A model generated the notes under the pieces. The model did not search any database, was not told where the DNA came from, and saw nothing but the letters and a program-made list of their open reading frames with translations. 64,000 bases of DNA from Prochlorococcus marinus str. MIT 9201 (GTDB lineage: Bacteria; Cyanobacteriota; Cyanobacteriia; PCC-6307; Cyanobiaceae): positions 1 through 64,000 of the forward strand of contig NZ_JNAL01000018.1 of NCBI RefSeq assembly GCF_000759955.1. The letters run 5' to 3'. Both the position numbers and the translations under genes were made by a program. The first letter of the stretch is position 1. Each line of letters opens with the position of its first letter. Positions 55,001 to 64,000 of this stretch are shown here, piece by piece.

Positions 55001-56197
55001 TTATGCAGCTATTTCAATTAATTTTTCAATAACATCCGCAACAACTTTATCGGGAGTAGATGCGCCGGAGGTAATTCCTACATTAATATCGCCATCAGGG
55101 AGAAAATTCTTTTTTAAGACAAGATCAGATTCAAGGGGTTTATGGAGAATAGAATTATCTTCAACAGAAATCTTATCTGAAACATCTATGTGAAAAGATT
55201 CTATTTTATTAGTAATAGCAATTTCTTGTAAGTGGGTGGTATTTGAAGAATTAAAACCTCCTATTACAACAAGGACATCTAAATCCTCATCTACTAAAGA
55301 AAACATCGCATCTTGTCTCTCTTCTGTCGCATCGCAAATAGTATTAAATGCTAGAAAATGATCGTTAATATTGGCCGGTCCATACTTTCTTAACATAGTA
55401 TTTTCAAAGAGCTTTCCGATTTCCTCTGTTTCACTTTTTAGCATCGTTGTTTGATTAGCGACTCCAATTCTCTCAAGATGAATATCAGGGTCAAATCCAT
55501 TGGAACATGCTTTAGAAAATTTTTTCATAAACTCTTTCTTATCACCTTTTCCTTCAATATAATTTGAAACATATTGCGCTTCAGCTAAGTCAAAAACAAC
55601 TAAATAATTTCCAGCAAAGGATCTAGTAGCTAGTGTTTCTTCATGTTTATATTTGCCGTGAATGATAGAGGTAAAAATATGCTTTTTGTGTTTTTCAACT
55701 GTATGCCAAACTTTAGAAACCCAAGGGCAAGTGGTATCAATTATGTGACACTCTTTTTCATGTAATAATTGCATTTCTTGAACAGTAGCTCCAAAAGCAG
55801 GAAGAATAACAACATCTCCTAAAGAAACTGGGGAAAAATCCTTAACACCGTTTTTGGCAGAAATTATTTTTACATTCATCTTACTTAGATGATTATTAAC
55901 TGAAGGATTATGAATAATTTCATTTGTCATCCAAATTGTTTCGTTAGGATAATGCCTTCTAGTTTCGTAAGCCATTGCTACTGCTCTCTCAACACCCCAA
56001 CAAAATCCAAAAGATTTTGCAAGCTTAATTTTTAATCTCCCTTTTTTAAAGCTAAAATTATTTTCTCTAATTGATGCTATTAAATCACTCTGATAAGATT
56101 CTCCCAAAGCTTTTGCTCTTTTAGTTGGCGACTCAAAACCCCTGCGGTTGTATCTGCCAGAATGTTGAATTGCGTGTTTTACAGCTTGAGTATCCAT
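55001..56197 (-). CDS. ispH: 4-hydroxy-3-methylbut-2-enyl diphosphate reductase
   Basis: 398 residues from the ATG ending at 56197 ([20 protein letters not shown]). Final enzyme of the MEP isoprenoid pathway. Three iron-sulphur cysteines are visible in [25 protein letters not shown] and [13 protein letters not shown]. The open frame runs further upstream to give 19 more residues, but the ATG matches cyanobacterial and plastid forms. The extended N-terminus compared with E. coli is normal. It follows the amt1 terminator. Confidence 0.95.
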   Translation of the reverse strand: MDTQAVKHAIQHSGRYNRRGFESPTKRAKALGESYQSDLIASIRENNFSFKKGRLKIKLAKSFGFCWGVERAVAMAYETRRHYPNETIWMTNEIIHNPSVNNHLSKMNVKIISAKNGVKDFSPVSLGDVVILPAFGATVQEMQLLHEKECHIIDTTCPWVSKVWHTVEKHKKHIFTSIIHGKYKHEETLATRSFAGNYLVVFDLAEAQYVSNYIEGKGDKKEFMKKFSKACSNGFDPDIHLERIGVANQTTMLKSETEEIGKLFENTMLRKYGPANINDHFLAFNTICDATEERQDAMFSLVDEDLDVLVVIGGFNSSNTTHLQEIAITNKIESFHIDVSDKISVEDNSILHKPLESDLVLKKNFLPDGDINVGITSGASTPDKVVADVIEKLIEIAA

Positions 56198-56233
56198 GTC
56201 TCTGATATTACAACATTTTGAATAATTAATTGT

Positions 56234-56268
56234 AAAAAAAAAGAAACCTGACATAAGTCAGGTTTCTT
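56234..56268 (-). terminator. Intrinsic terminator after amt1
   Basis: A perfect 12-bp stem: AAGAAACCTGAC (56241-56252) and GTCAGGTTTCTT (56257-56268) with a four-base loop, followed on the minus strand by seven to nine T. It lies 19 bases after the amt1 stop and before the ispH start. Confidence 0.93.
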
Positions 56269-56287
56269 AAATCAATTTTTGGTTAGA

Positions 56288-57748
56288 TTATTTAGCAGAT
56301 GCAAAGTCTGGATATGCCTCCATTCCATGCTCTCCTATGTCTAAGCCTTGAGTCTCTTCCTCTTCAGATACTCGGATTCCACCGAATAATCCTCCAATTA
56401 CAGACCAAGCTATCCAGCAAGTAACTAGTGTCCAGATAGCATAAGCTGCAGCACCAAGGGCTTGAACTAGAAGAAGGTTAATACCTCCACCATTAAACAA
56501 TCCCATACCAGCGCCATCACCTTGTACAGCTGTACCCCATAGACCGATTACTACAGTACCCCATACACCACAAACTCCGTGAACAGAGAATGCACCAACA
56601 GGATCATCGATCTCAGCAGCATCAAGAGCTGCAACAGAGAACACAACGATAATTCCACCAACTAGTCCTGCAAACCAGGCTCCAGCAAGTGTCATATCGC
56701 CACAACCAGCAGTGATACTAACTAATCCTGCAAGGATTCCGTTAATAATCATTGTAAGGTCAGGCTTACCAGAGGTTAATGTTGAAACAATAGTTGCTCC
56801 AATAGCACCAGCTGCTGCTGCCAAAGTAGTTGTTACAGCAACATATGGAACCCATTGGTCCATAGCAAGTTGAGAACCAGGATTAAATCCATACCAACCT
56901 ATCCATAGAACTAATGCACCCAAAGTAGCTATAGCCATATTATGTCCTGGCATAGCCTGAGGTTTTCCATCAGAGTATTTGCCAATTCTTGGTCCAAGAA
57001 GCATTGCCCCTACAAGACCTGCCCATGCTCCAACAGAGTGAACAATTGAAGAACCAGCAAAATCAACAAAACCTAAAGAATCAAGCCAGCCACCATTCCA
57101 TTTCCAGCTACCAGCAATTGGATAAATAAATGCAGTTAGTACAATCGCAAAAACAACAAATTCTCCAAATTTAACTCTTTCAGCAACAAGACCGGAAACG
57201 ATAGTTGCCGCAGTTCCTGCAAAAGCAGACTGGAACAAGAAATCAACAGTTGGGACTAATCCAGCATCAGTTACCATATCTGCAGTAACTGTTGGATCAA
57301 AAAATAAGCCGCCAAAATAAAGCCAACCGTCGGCAACACTTCCTCCGTACATTAATGAATAGCCGATAAACCAATAAGAAGTTACAGCTAGAGCAAATAC
57401 AAAGAGGTTTTTAGCAAGAATGTTAACAGCGTTCTTAGAACGGCACATACCTGCCTCAACCATAGCGAAACCGGCGTTCATAAAGATCACTAAAATAGTA
57501 GCGATCAAAAGCCATAAATTGTTAGCAAGAAAAGCTGCATTCAACTCAGGTAAATCAGCTGCGTGAGCTGAAAGATTAAAAATACCTAAACCAAACAAAG
57601 CTAGGGGAACAGTTGCAAGCCACAACATTGAGCGGTTTGAACTAAATCCTCGAATACTCCTCAAAAGGAGCATAGGTCCATTAACAAGACTTGCATCTTG
57701 AAGTTTGGACCTAGAGCGCCTTTGAGGCGTTTGCAAAGCAGTGGTCAT
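56288..57748 (-). CDS. amt1: Ammonium transporter
   Basis: 486 residues, inner-membrane Amt/Rh channel. About eleven helices after an N-terminal extension and hydrophobic segment (about 40-60, resembling a signal peptide). Conserved motifs: AGFAMVEAGMCRSKNAVNIL, FVDFAGSSIVHSVGAWAGLVG with the pore histidine, GHNMAIATLGALVLWIGWYGFN, and ILAGLVSITAGCG, and DPVGAFSVHGVCGVWGT with the second histidine. A strong NtcA box and -10 precede the gene, so nitrogen control is likely. Confidence 0.97.
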   Translation of the reverse strand: MTTALQTPQRRSRSKLQDASLVNGPMLLLRSIRGFSSNRSMLWLATVPLALFGLGIFNLSAHAADLPELNAAFLANNLWLLIATILVIFMNAGFAMVEAGMCRSKNAVNILAKNLFVFALAVTSYWFIGYSLMYGGSVADGWLYFGGLFFDPTVTADMVTDAGLVPTVDFLFQSAFAGTAATIVSGLVAERVKFGEFVVFAIVLTAFIYPIAGSWKWNGGWLDSLGFVDFAGSSIVHSVGAWAGLVGAMLLGPRIGKYSDGKPQAMPGHNMAIATLGALVLWIGWYGFNPGSQLAMDQWVPYVAVTTTLAAAAGAIGATIVSTLTSGKPDLTMIINGILAGLVSITAGCGDMTLAGAWFAGLVGGIIVVFSVAALDAAEIDDPVGAFSVHGVCGVWGTVVIGLWGTAVQGDGAGMGLFNGGGINLLLVQALGAAAYAIWTLVTCWIAWSVIGGLFGGIRVSEEEETQGLDIGEHGMEAYPDFASAK

Positions 57749-57801
57749 AAAAAAAAATTAGATCTGCAAAAAAACAGGTTTACTGTTTCCTTTCAAATTT
57801 A

Positions 57802-57844
57802 AATTTATTCAAAAAACTTATCGGTGTCTAGTAGTTGTTGATAC
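57802..57844 (-). promoter_or_regulatory. NtcA-type promoter of amt1
   Basis: On the minus strand: GTATCAACAACTAC fits GTA-N8-TAC exactly, and 23 bases further is TAAATT fitting TAN3T. This is the spacing of class II NtcA-activated promoters. The box is at 57831-57844 and the -10 at 57802-57807, about 54-59 bases before the amt1 ATG. Confidence 0.8.
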
Positions 57845-57926
57845 CATTTTTATAGTTGCACCTTAAAAATTATTTGTTAGATTGAAAAATTTGATTTTTA
57901 GAAGTTTCAAAATATCAAGATTTTAT

Positions 57927-58667
57927 TTATTTCAAAGGTTTAATTCCTCTCCATGATATGTGGTCTTTATGAAATTCAAAGGAACAAGGGATCGTTATCA
58001 TTCCTGCACTTAAAGATTCTCTAAAAAGATTGCCGTATAAGGGATCTGCCTCATCTCCGGGTGCAAAAAAACAAGCGTCTTTTCTTGTAATACAAAGTAC
58101 TAATACACTTTTGCTTTCAGGAATTAATTCCTTTAATTCTGTGAGGTGTTTTTGACCTCTTTTCGTTACTGAATCAGGGAATAGAGCAACATTTTCTCTA
58201 ATCCAGGTCGTATTTTTAACTTCTATGTAAATGTTACGTTTATCAGGATTTGAAGATTTTGGAGTTAAAAAAAAGTCAATTCTGCTTTTTTTATCTTTTC
58301 CATAAGGAACTTCAGATTTAATTGTTTCTATTTCTCCTATTATTTCGTCAAGCAAATTTTTCTCAATAACCTTTTTGATTAACTTATTTGCAAATAGAGT
58401 ATTAATACCAACCCATACCTCCTCATTTTTTGCATCTAAAACACATATCTGTTCCCAAGTAAAAGGTAATTTTCTTTTTGGAGAAGCGGAAACACTTATT
58501 CTCACCTTTGCTCCCTCACTCAAAAGTCCCTTCATTGGGCCTGTGTTGGCACAATGAGCAGTTACTACCTCTCCGCTCTCTAATTTTATATCTGCAAGAA
58601 ACCTTTTATACCTCTTGATTAAAACTCCTTCGATTAATGGATCAAATTCAATTATCCGATCATTCAT
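57927..58667 (-). CDS. sfsA: SfsA-family DNA/RNA-associated protein
   Basis: 246 residues. SfsA has an OB-like N-terminal half and a nuclease-like C-terminal half; here [15 protein letters not shown] and KSRIDFFLT with [10 protein letters not shown] (PD-(D/E)xK-like D-E-K) and [18 protein letters not shown] are visible. In E. coli it was found to affect sugar fermentation genes; real activity is unsettled. Confidence 0.9.
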   Translation of the reverse strand: MNDRIIEFDPLIEGVLIKRYKRFLADIKLESGEVVTAHCANTGPMKGLLSEGAKVRISVSASPKRKLPFTWEQICVLDAKNEEVWVGINTLFANKLIKKVIEKNLLDEIIGEIETIKSEVPYGKDKKSRIDFFLTPKSSNPDKRNIYIEVKNTTWIRENVALFPDSVTKRGQKHLTELKELIPESKSVLVLCITRKDACFFAPGDEADPLYGNLFRESLSAGMITIPCSFEFHKDHISWRGIKPLK

Positions 58668-58737
58668 AAATATGTCGCTAGTTAAAAATCAAATATAATT
58701 GAAACTTAAACTTCTTGAAAAATTTAGGCAAATCCAA

Positions 58738-60321
58738 ATGCATTCATTTTTAAAAAATAATGTTTTTTCAATTTCATTTGGAACTAGTCTTAGTAAATTA
58801 GCTGGATGTATAAGACAAATATTTATAGCTGCTGCTTTTGGAGTTGGGGTAACATACGACGCATTTAATTATGCCTATATAATTCCAGGTTTTTTGCTAA
58901 TAATCATTGGAGGGATTAATGGTCCCTTACATAACGCAGTCGTTGCAGTTCTAACTCCCCTTAACAAAAAAAATGGCGGAATTGTTTTAACTCAAGTAAG
59001 CATAAAACTTTCAATATTATTAATTGGGTTGTCTATATTAATATACTATAATTCCAGTTTATTAATTGAATTATTAGCCCCAAATTTAAGTTACGAAGCT
59101 AAATCAATTGCCACTTACCAATTAAAAATACTTACACCTTGTATCCCTTTGTCCGGATTCATAGGTTTAAGCTTTGGCGCCTTAAATTCCCAAAGAAAAT
59201 TCTTTTTATCAAGTATAAGTCCAGCGATAACAAGCCTAACTACTATTATTTTTATTTTATTAAGTTGGCTCATCAATCAAGAAAATGAATATTCTCATTT
59301 CTTTACGTATACGGGATTACTAGCTTTTGCAACTTTGACCGGAACTTTGATTCAGTTTGTTGTTCAAATTTCGGAAATAAATAAAGTAGGTCTCTTGAGG
59401 TTAAAGTCAAACTTCCAATTATTTAATGATGAAGAGAGGAGGATTTTCAAACTAATTATTCCAGCATCTATCTCATCTGGTTTAAGTCAAATCAATGTTT
59501 TTATCGATATGTTTTTCGCTTCAAGTTTTCAAGGAGCAGCATCGGGACTAGCTTACGGAAACTTTCTGATACAAGCCCCATTAGGCATATTATCTAACTC
59601 TTTGATTTTGCCATTACTTCCAAAATTCTCTAAATTCAGAAGTGATAAAGACTATATAGGCCTCCAAAAAAAATTGATCTCTGGAATAGAGTACTGTTTC
59701 TTGACAACTATTTTTTTAGCCGCATTTTTCATAACATTTAATAATCAAATAGTACAGTTAGTTTTTCAGAGAGGATCTTTTGATTATTCAGCGGCTTTAA
59801 AAGTAAAGAATATATTAATTGCTTATGGAGTTGGCATACCTTTTTATCTTTTTAGAGATTTATTAGTAAGAACTTACTATTCAATAGAAAAAGCAAACTT
59901 CCCTTTCAAGTCATCATTTGCAGGAATAATATTAAATATTTTTTTTGATTGGTTGTTAATTGGTGCCCCAATTAATAATTTTGGGAATCTTTCTCCATAT
60001 AATTTTGGAGTAATAGGAATAATTTTATCTTCAGTAATAGTCAACTTTATAGTTTGTGTTTTGCTTTCTTTTAATCTGAGAAATGAAAATATCCACTTGC
60101 CTAACTTGGATTTATTAAGGAAAATTATCCTCATGACATTAGCAGCATTTATAGACAGCACCCTTTGTTTTAATATTCTTAAAACTACAAAAAACTTCAA
60201 TTCAAATCTCGGAGAATTTTTATTCACAATATTTGGATCTCTAACTTTTTTTGTAATCTATTTTTTTCTAACAAAATTCCTAAAAGTAAATAAATTTAAA
60301 CTTTATAAAAAAAAGATTTAG
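58738..60321 (+). CDS. murJ: Lipid II flippase MurJ
   Basis: 527 residues from the ATG at 58738 (MHSFLKNNVFSISFGTSLSK); a TTG at 58699 would add 13. An MviN/MurJ-type flippase with about 14 membrane helices, needed for peptidoglycan. Typical features: SKLAGCIRQIFIAAAFGVG and TYDAFNYAYIIP in the first helices, and FQRGSFDYSAALKVKNIL later. It overlaps the end of the next minus-strand gene by four bases. Confidence 0.9.
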   Translation: MHSFLKNNVFSISFGTSLSKLAGCIRQIFIAAAFGVGVTYDAFNYAYIIPGFLLIIIGGINGPLHNAVVAVLTPLNKKNGGIVLTQVSIKLSILLIGLSILIYYNSSLLIELLAPNLSYEAKSIATYQLKILTPCIPLSGFIGLSFGALNSQRKFFLSSISPAITSLTTIIFILLSWLINQENEYSHFFTYTGLLAFATLTGTLIQFVVQISEINKVGLLRLKSNFQLFNDEERRIFKLIIPASISSGLSQINVFIDMFFASSFQGAASGLAYGNFLIQAPLGILSNSLILPLLPKFSKFRSDKDYIGLQKKLISGIEYCFLTTIFLAAFFITFNNQIVQLVFQRGSFDYSAALKVKNILIAYGVGIPFYLFRDLLVRTYYSIEKANFPFKSSFAGIILNIFFDWLLIGAPINNFGNLSPYNFGVIGIILSSVIVNFIVCVLLSFNLRNENIHLPNLDLLRKIILMTLAAFIDSTLCFNILKTTKNFNSNLGEFLFTIFGSLTFFVIYFFLTKFLKVNKFKLYKKKI

Positions 60322-60608
60322 TTTTCAAAAAAACTTTCCAAAATCTCCTCTAATTCTAGAATTTGTGAGTTAGTTATTAAATTAATCAGTGGAATACTGT
60401 TAATACCATCCCCTACTTTTACATTTATTGCTTTCAAACTTATTTTCGCAGCCTCCAATGGCCCTTGATCTTTATTGCTGATACATTCAAGAGCAAGATT
60501 TCTAGCGAGACCAGCATCTCCAAGATATAAATTCCACTTTTCTATTTTTATAAAAACCTTTTCTGAAATAATATTTTCTAGATCACTTATTCGTACCTGA
60601 AAGTCCAT
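60318..60608 (-). CDS. DUF3181-like small protein
   Basis: 96 residues, alpha-rich, no signal peptide: begins MDFQVRISDLENIISEKVFI and has KWNLYLGDAGLARNLALECI, which resembles the cyanobacterial DUF3181 family. Function unknown. It is 14 bases downstream of the next small gene on the same strand and converges with murJ. Confidence 0.65.
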   Translation of the reverse strand: MDFQVRISDLENIISEKVFIKIEKWNLYLGDAGLARNLALECISNKDQGPLEAAKISLKAINVKVGDGINSIPLINLITNSQILELEEILESFFEN

Positions 60609-60622
60609 AAATTAAAAATTAA

Positions 60623-60874
60623 TTAAGTTGTTTGTTTTGAAATATCCTTAGGCTTTTTCATAATTACAAATAGTAAATGGGAGGCTAAAAGAATTGACCA
60701 GAAAATTGCAAAATTATTAAAAAAAGCGATTTCATATTTAATTTCTTTTAAAAGCCAAGTACCACTTACTATCGCAGTAAATATCATGCAGTGAATAACA
60801 AAATTTACTATTCGAGAAAAATGTTTATAGATGGGATCTTCTAAATCACCATTTCCGTACCACTTTATAGGCAT
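60623..60874 (-). CDS. Small two-helix membrane protein of unknown function
   Basis: 83 residues: a soluble N-terminus (MPIKWYGNGDLEDPIYKHFS), helices about 24-42 (VNFVIHCMIFTAIVSGTWLL) and 52-70 (FNNFAIFWSILLASHLLFVI), then a basic tail. Conserved in form among cyanobacteria as far as I recall, but unnamed. Probably cotranscribed with the DUF3181-like gene. Confidence 0.7.
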   Translation of the reverse strand: MPIKWYGNGDLEDPIYKHFSRIVNFVIHCMIFTAIVSGTWLLKEIKYEIAFFNNFAIFWSILLASHLLFVIMKKPKDISKQTT

Positions 60875-60959
60875 ATTAATAATTATATTGTTAATAATAG
60901 ATATTTTAACTGAAATCTAGTTGACTAAGAGACCCTGAAACAGAGATATTACAAATTAT

Positions 60960-61033
60960 GCGCCTGTAGCTCAGTGGATTAGAGCACCTGACTACGGATC
61001 AGGGTGTCGGGAGTTCGAATCTCTCCAGGCGCG
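60960..61033 (+). tRNA. trnR: tRNA-Arg (anticodon ACG)
   Basis: A 74-nt cloverleaf: acceptor GCGCCTG/CAGGCGC, D arm GCTC/GAGC, anticodon stem CCTGA/TCAGG around CTACGGA (anticodon ACG, likely inosine-modified), T arm GGGAG-TTCGAAT-CTCTC, discriminator G. CCA is not encoded. Confidence 0.97.
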
Positions 61034-61109
61034 TTTAAAATTCTGAAATATTCTTTTTATATTTTTCTAAAAATATCGTCTATATTATGAGTATTGCTTA
61101 TCAAATCCG

Positions 61110-62384
61110 ATGAATATCCTTCAAAATCTTAAAGAAAGTGATCCAGTAATATCCAATTTTATCAATTCTGAAAAAAATAGACAGGAAACTCATCTTGAGT
61201 TAATTGCAAGTGAAAATTTTGCATCAATTGCCGTCATGGAGGCTCAAGGATCCGTCCTTACAAATAAATATGCCGAAGGATTACCTCAAAAAAGATATTA
61301 CGGGGGATGTGAATTTGTTGATGAAATCGAGGAATTAGCTATTCAAAGAGCGAAAAAATTATTTAATGCAAATTGGGCTAATGTTCAACCCCATAGTGGA
61401 GCTCAGGCAAATGCTGCCGTTTTCCTAAGTCTACTTAAACCAGGCGACACAATCATGGGGATGGATTTATCTCACGGTGGGCACCTAACTCATGGATCTC
61501 CAGTAAATATGAGTGGCAAGTGGTTTAATGCAGTTCACTATAATGTAAATAAAGAAACTAGTGAATTAAATTTTGATGAGATAAGAGAAATAGCACTTGA
61601 AACAAAACCAAAATTGATCATATGCGGATATTCTGCTTATCCAAGAACAATCGATTTTGAATCATTTAGAAATATTGCAGATGAAGTTGGTGCTTTCTTA
61701 ATGGCTGATATTGCGCATATTGCCGGTCTTGTAGCAAGTAAACTTCACCCAAATCCAATCCCTTATTGTGATGTAGTAACTACAACTACTCATAAAACAT
61801 TAAGAGGGCCCAGAGGGGGACTTATCTTATGTAAAGATGCAGAATTTGGAAAGAAATTTGATAAATCTGTTTTCCCTGGAACTCAGGGTGGTCCTCTCGA
61901 ACATGTAATTGCCGCTAAAGCAGTTGCATTTGGAGAAGCCTTGCAGCCAGATTTCGTTAATTATTCCCAACAAGTAATAAAAAATGCAAAAGTTCTAGCT
62001 TCAACTTTAATAAATAGAGGTATCAATATCGTGAGTGGAGGAACTGATAACCATATTGTTTTACTCGATTTAAGAAGTATCAATATGACTGGCAAAATTG
62101 CTGACTTGCTTGTAAGTGAAGTGAATATTACTGCAAATAAAAATACCGTTCCATTTGACCCTGAATCACCTTTTGTAACCAGCGGACTTAGGTTGGGAAC
62201 TGCCGCTTTAACTACTAGAGGCTTTAATGCGGATGCTTTTGCTGAAGTTGGCGAAATTATTGCTGATAGATTACTAAACCCAGACGATTCACTAATTGAA
62301 AGTCAATGTAAAGAAAGAGTATTAACCTTATGTAATCGTTTTCCTCTTTATGAAGGCAAACTTGAAGCATCAATTAAATCCTAA
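61110..62384 (+). CDS. glyA: Serine hydroxymethyltransferase
   Basis: 424 residues, PLP enzyme moving one-carbon units between serine and glycine with tetrahydrofolate. PLP lysine K229 in [16 protein letters not shown]; other family motifs: [35 protein letters not shown] and [13 protein letters not shown]. Full length. cinA overlaps or follows closely at its 3-prime end. Confidence 0.97.
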   Translation: MNILQNLKESDPVISNFINSEKNRQETHLELIASENFASIAVMEAQGSVLTNKYAEGLPQKRYYGGCEFVDEIEELAIQRAKKLFNANWANVQPHSGAQANAAVFLSLLKPGDTIMGMDLSHGGHLTHGSPVNMSGKWFNAVHYNVNKETSELNFDEIREIALETKPKLIICGYSAYPRTIDFESFRNIADEVGAFLMADIAHIAGLVASKLHPNPIPYCDVVTTTTHKTLRGPRGGLILCKDAEFGKKFDKSVFPGTQGGPLEHVIAAKAVAFGEALQPDFVNYSQQVIKNAKVLASTLINRGINIVSGGTDNHIVLLDLRSINMTGKIADLLVSEVNITANKNTVPFDPESPFVTSGLRLGTAALTTRGFNADAFAEVGEIIADRLLNPDDSLIESQCKERVLTLCNRFPLYEGKLEASIKS

Positions 62385-63645
62385 CTCCAAGGGAGTTGAA
62401 ATTCTTTCTATTGGAACAGAGCTACTCTTAGGAAATATTATAAATACAAATGCTCAATGGATTTCTGAACAGTTATCTCAATTAGGCTTAAATCACTTTA
62501 GGCAATCAACTGTAGGTGATAATTATGATCGAATTATAAAAGTAATCCAAGAAATATCGAAAAGAAGTAATCTTTTAATCACAACTGGCGGCTTGGGACC
62601 CACCCCAGATGACCTAACTACTGAAGCAATAGCCAAATCTTTTAATGTAACTCTGTTTGAAAGACCGCACTTATGGGAGGAAATTAAACAAAAACTACCA
62701 AACTCAAAACTCCAGGAAGATTCATCTAGCTTAAGGAAACAATGTCTCTTCCCAAAAAATGCTCAAATAATTAATAACCCAAGGGGTACTGCCCCAGGAA
62801 TGATATGGGAACCAATAAAAGGATTTACTATTCTTACTTTCCCCGGAGTACCAAGTGAAATGAAAACTATGTGGGAAGAGACGGCGTATGATTTCATTAA
62901 AACCAAATTCTCAGATAATTATTCCTTTTTTTCAAATACTCTTAAATTTGCAGGTATTGGAGAATCTAGTGTTGCAGAAAAGATTAACGATCTTCTAAAT
63001 CTTAAAAACCCTACTGTTGCTCCTTATGCAAACTTAGGAGAGGTTAAACTAAGAATCACAGCGCGAGCAAAGAATCATCTAGAAGCAAAAAATATAATTA
63101 AACCTGTAAAAGAAAAATTAAAAAAAAAGTTTTCGAAATTTATTTTTGGAGAGGATCATGATACTCTTCCTAGCGTTGTAATAAAAGAATTAACCAAGAG
63201 GAACCAAACTATTGTTTTTGCTGAATCTTGCACCGGAGGTCTTCTATCTTCATCACTAACATCAATATCAGGCTCATCTAAAATTTTTAAAGGTAGCATT
63301 GTTTCCTATAGTAATGAGCTAAAAAATTCATTATTAAATATTTCAAAAGAAAAGCTAACAATACATGGAGCTGTTTCCAAAGAAGTTTGTGAGGCCATGT
63401 CAATTAATGCAAAAGAGAAATTAGAAGCAGATTGGGCAATAGCAATTAGTGGAATCGCTGGTCCTAGCGGAGGCAGTAAAGATAAACCTGTTGGACTTGT
63501 CTATATTTCTATTTCAGGACCTAATAATCATATTACTAACATCAAAAAAATATTTAACTCAACTCGCAATAGAATTGAAATTCAAACACTAAGTGTAAAT
63601 GTGTGTTTGAACAGTCTAAGATTAATCTTATTATCTAATAGTTAG
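62350..63645 (+). CDS. cinA: CinA-family protein (competence/damage-inducible)
   Basis: 431 residues: N-terminal molybdopterin-binding-like domain (about 14-185: [33 protein letters not shown]) and C-terminal CinA/PncC domain (about 265-430: [53 protein letters not shown]). The latter acts as nicotinamide mononucleotide deamidase in many bacteria. The ATG at 62350 overlaps glyA by 35 bases; a TTG at 62362 is the next option. Confidence 0.9.
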   Translation: MKANLKHQLNPNSKGVEILSIGTELLLGNIINTNAQWISEQLSQLGLNHFRQSTVGDNYDRIIKVIQEISKRSNLLITTGGLGPTPDDLTTEAIAKSFNVTLFERPHLWEEIKQKLPNSKLQEDSSSLRKQCLFPKNAQIINNPRGTAPGMIWEPIKGFTILTFPGVPSEMKTMWEETAYDFIKTKFSDNYSFFSNTLKFAGIGESSVAEKINDLLNLKNPTVAPYANLGEVKLRITARAKNHLEAKNIIKPVKEKLKKKFSKFIFGEDHDTLPSVVIKELTKRNQTIVFAESCTGGLLSSSLTSISGSSKIFKGSIVSYSNELKNSLLNISKEKLTIHGAVSKEVCEAMSINAKEKLEADWAIAISGIAGPSGGSKDKPVGLVYISISGPNNHITNIKKIFNSTRNRIEIQTLSVNVCLNSLRLILLSNS

Positions 63646-63660
63646 TAATTTTTTTACAAA

Positions 63661-64000
63661 TTGAGTCAAGATACCTTATTTGACAAAGTTTGGGATTTAC
63701 ACAAAGTTTCAAACCTTCCTGGTGGCTCAGATCAAATATTTATTGGTCTTCACCTAATCCATGAAGTGACAAGTCCTCAAGCATTTGGTGCTTTAAAAGA
63801 CAAAAACTTAAAAGTAAAATTCCCTAATAGAACTGTTGCTACAGTCGACCATATTGTGCCAACAGATAATCAGAGCAGGCCTTTCAAAGATAATCTTGCG
63901 GAACAAATGATTAGCACACTAGAGAAGAATTGCTTGCAACATAAAATAAGATTTTTTAATATTGGTAGTGGTAATCAAGGAATAGTACATGTCGTAGCAC
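63661..64000 (+). CDS. leuC: 3-isopropylmalate dehydratase large subunit (partial)
   Basis: The N-terminal 113 residues of LeuC. It starts with a TTG at 63661 ([20 protein letters not shown]) and continues with [30 protein letters not shown] and [15 protein letters not shown], which match the aconitase-like leucine pathway enzyme. The frame is still open at base 64000. Lies 15 bases after cinA. Confidence 0.95.
   Translation, partial: MSQDTLFDKVWDLHKVSNLPGGSDQIFIGLHLIHEVTSPQAFGALKDKNLKVKFPNRTVATVDHIVPTDNQSRPFKDNLAEQMISTLEKNCLQHKIRFFNIGSGNQGIVHVVA

Noticed and set aside
59877-60227. 116-codon minus-strand frame in murJ
   Set aside because: Antisense shadow of murJ.
1-64000. CRISPR arrays, insertion sequences, prophage, replication origin
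   Set aside because: No spaced direct repeats, transposase, integrase or DnaA-box cluster was seen; tRNA flanks do not show attachment repeats.

Overview
The window is a stretch of a very compact, AT-rich cyanobacterial chromosome. The photosystem II genes (psbB, psbT, psbM, psbEFLJ, psbK), cytochrome b6 (petB), cyanobacterial ndhCKJ and Mg-chelatase chlD fix it as an oxyphototroph. Strong AT bias, frequent TTG/GTG starts, near-absent intergenic space and a relict single-subunit phycoerythrin (cpeB with one bilin cysteine, plus its lyase cpeS) point to a high-light-type Prochlorococcus. The order of genes is ordinary core genome. I see no prophage, insertion sequence, integrase, CRISPR array or rRNA.

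Layout. 1-10 kb: partial petB, ctpA (D1 maturation), an HD phosphohydrolase, minCDE, tRNA-Thr, a small membrane protein, a TsaC/Sua5-like gene, prmC, psbM, a 2Fe-2S ferredoxin, psbB-psbT with a terminator, nrdR. 10-20 kb: rpsA, metK, a ribulokinase-like FGGY kinase, tRNA-Phe, an exported protein, a TVP38-type membrane protein, a 59-codon gene overlapping cpeS, cpeB, a UvrD-type helicase, CCA transferase. 20-31 kb: a two-domain SelD, mtnP, psbEFLJ with ycf48 and rubredoxin upstream, ndhCKJ, a YvcK/CofD-like protein, an ABC ATPase with an MCE protein. 31-45 kb: chlD, folK, NUDIX, photolyase, DegT aminotransferase, thioredoxin-like protein, fabI, hisB, carotenoid oxygenase, rdgB, phosphohexomutase, a TM0106-type nuclease, ygfZ-like, pyrE. 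45-64 kb: CAT-anticodon tRNA, CorC-like protein, Gfo/Idh/MocA oxidoreductase, psbK, tgt, cobS, a histidine kinase, DUF3155 protein, esterase, purH, DoxX, ispH, amt1, sfsA, murJ, two small proteins, tRNA-Arg, glyA, cinA, partial leuC.

How they fit together. Several genes serve building and repair of photosystem II: ctpA trims D1, ycf48 and rubredoxin assist assembly and sit directly upstream of psbEFLJ, and psbB/psbT/psbM/psbK encode subunits. chlD feeds chlorophyll synthesis. metK and mtnP belong to the methionine/SAM cycle, purH and pyrE to nucleotide synthesis, glyA and folK to folate/C1 metabolism. amt1 has a good NtcA box and promoter, linking it to nitrogen status.

Most interesting leads: the TM0106-family protein whose N-terminal nuclease motifs look eroded while the C-terminal RNase H-like motifs remain; the reduced phycoerythrin locus with a small unnamed gene coupled to cpeS; inverted repeats ahead of psbE and between the ferredoxin gene and psbB; and a structured leader ahead of the DUF3155 gene. 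No wholly new multi-gene system is evident.
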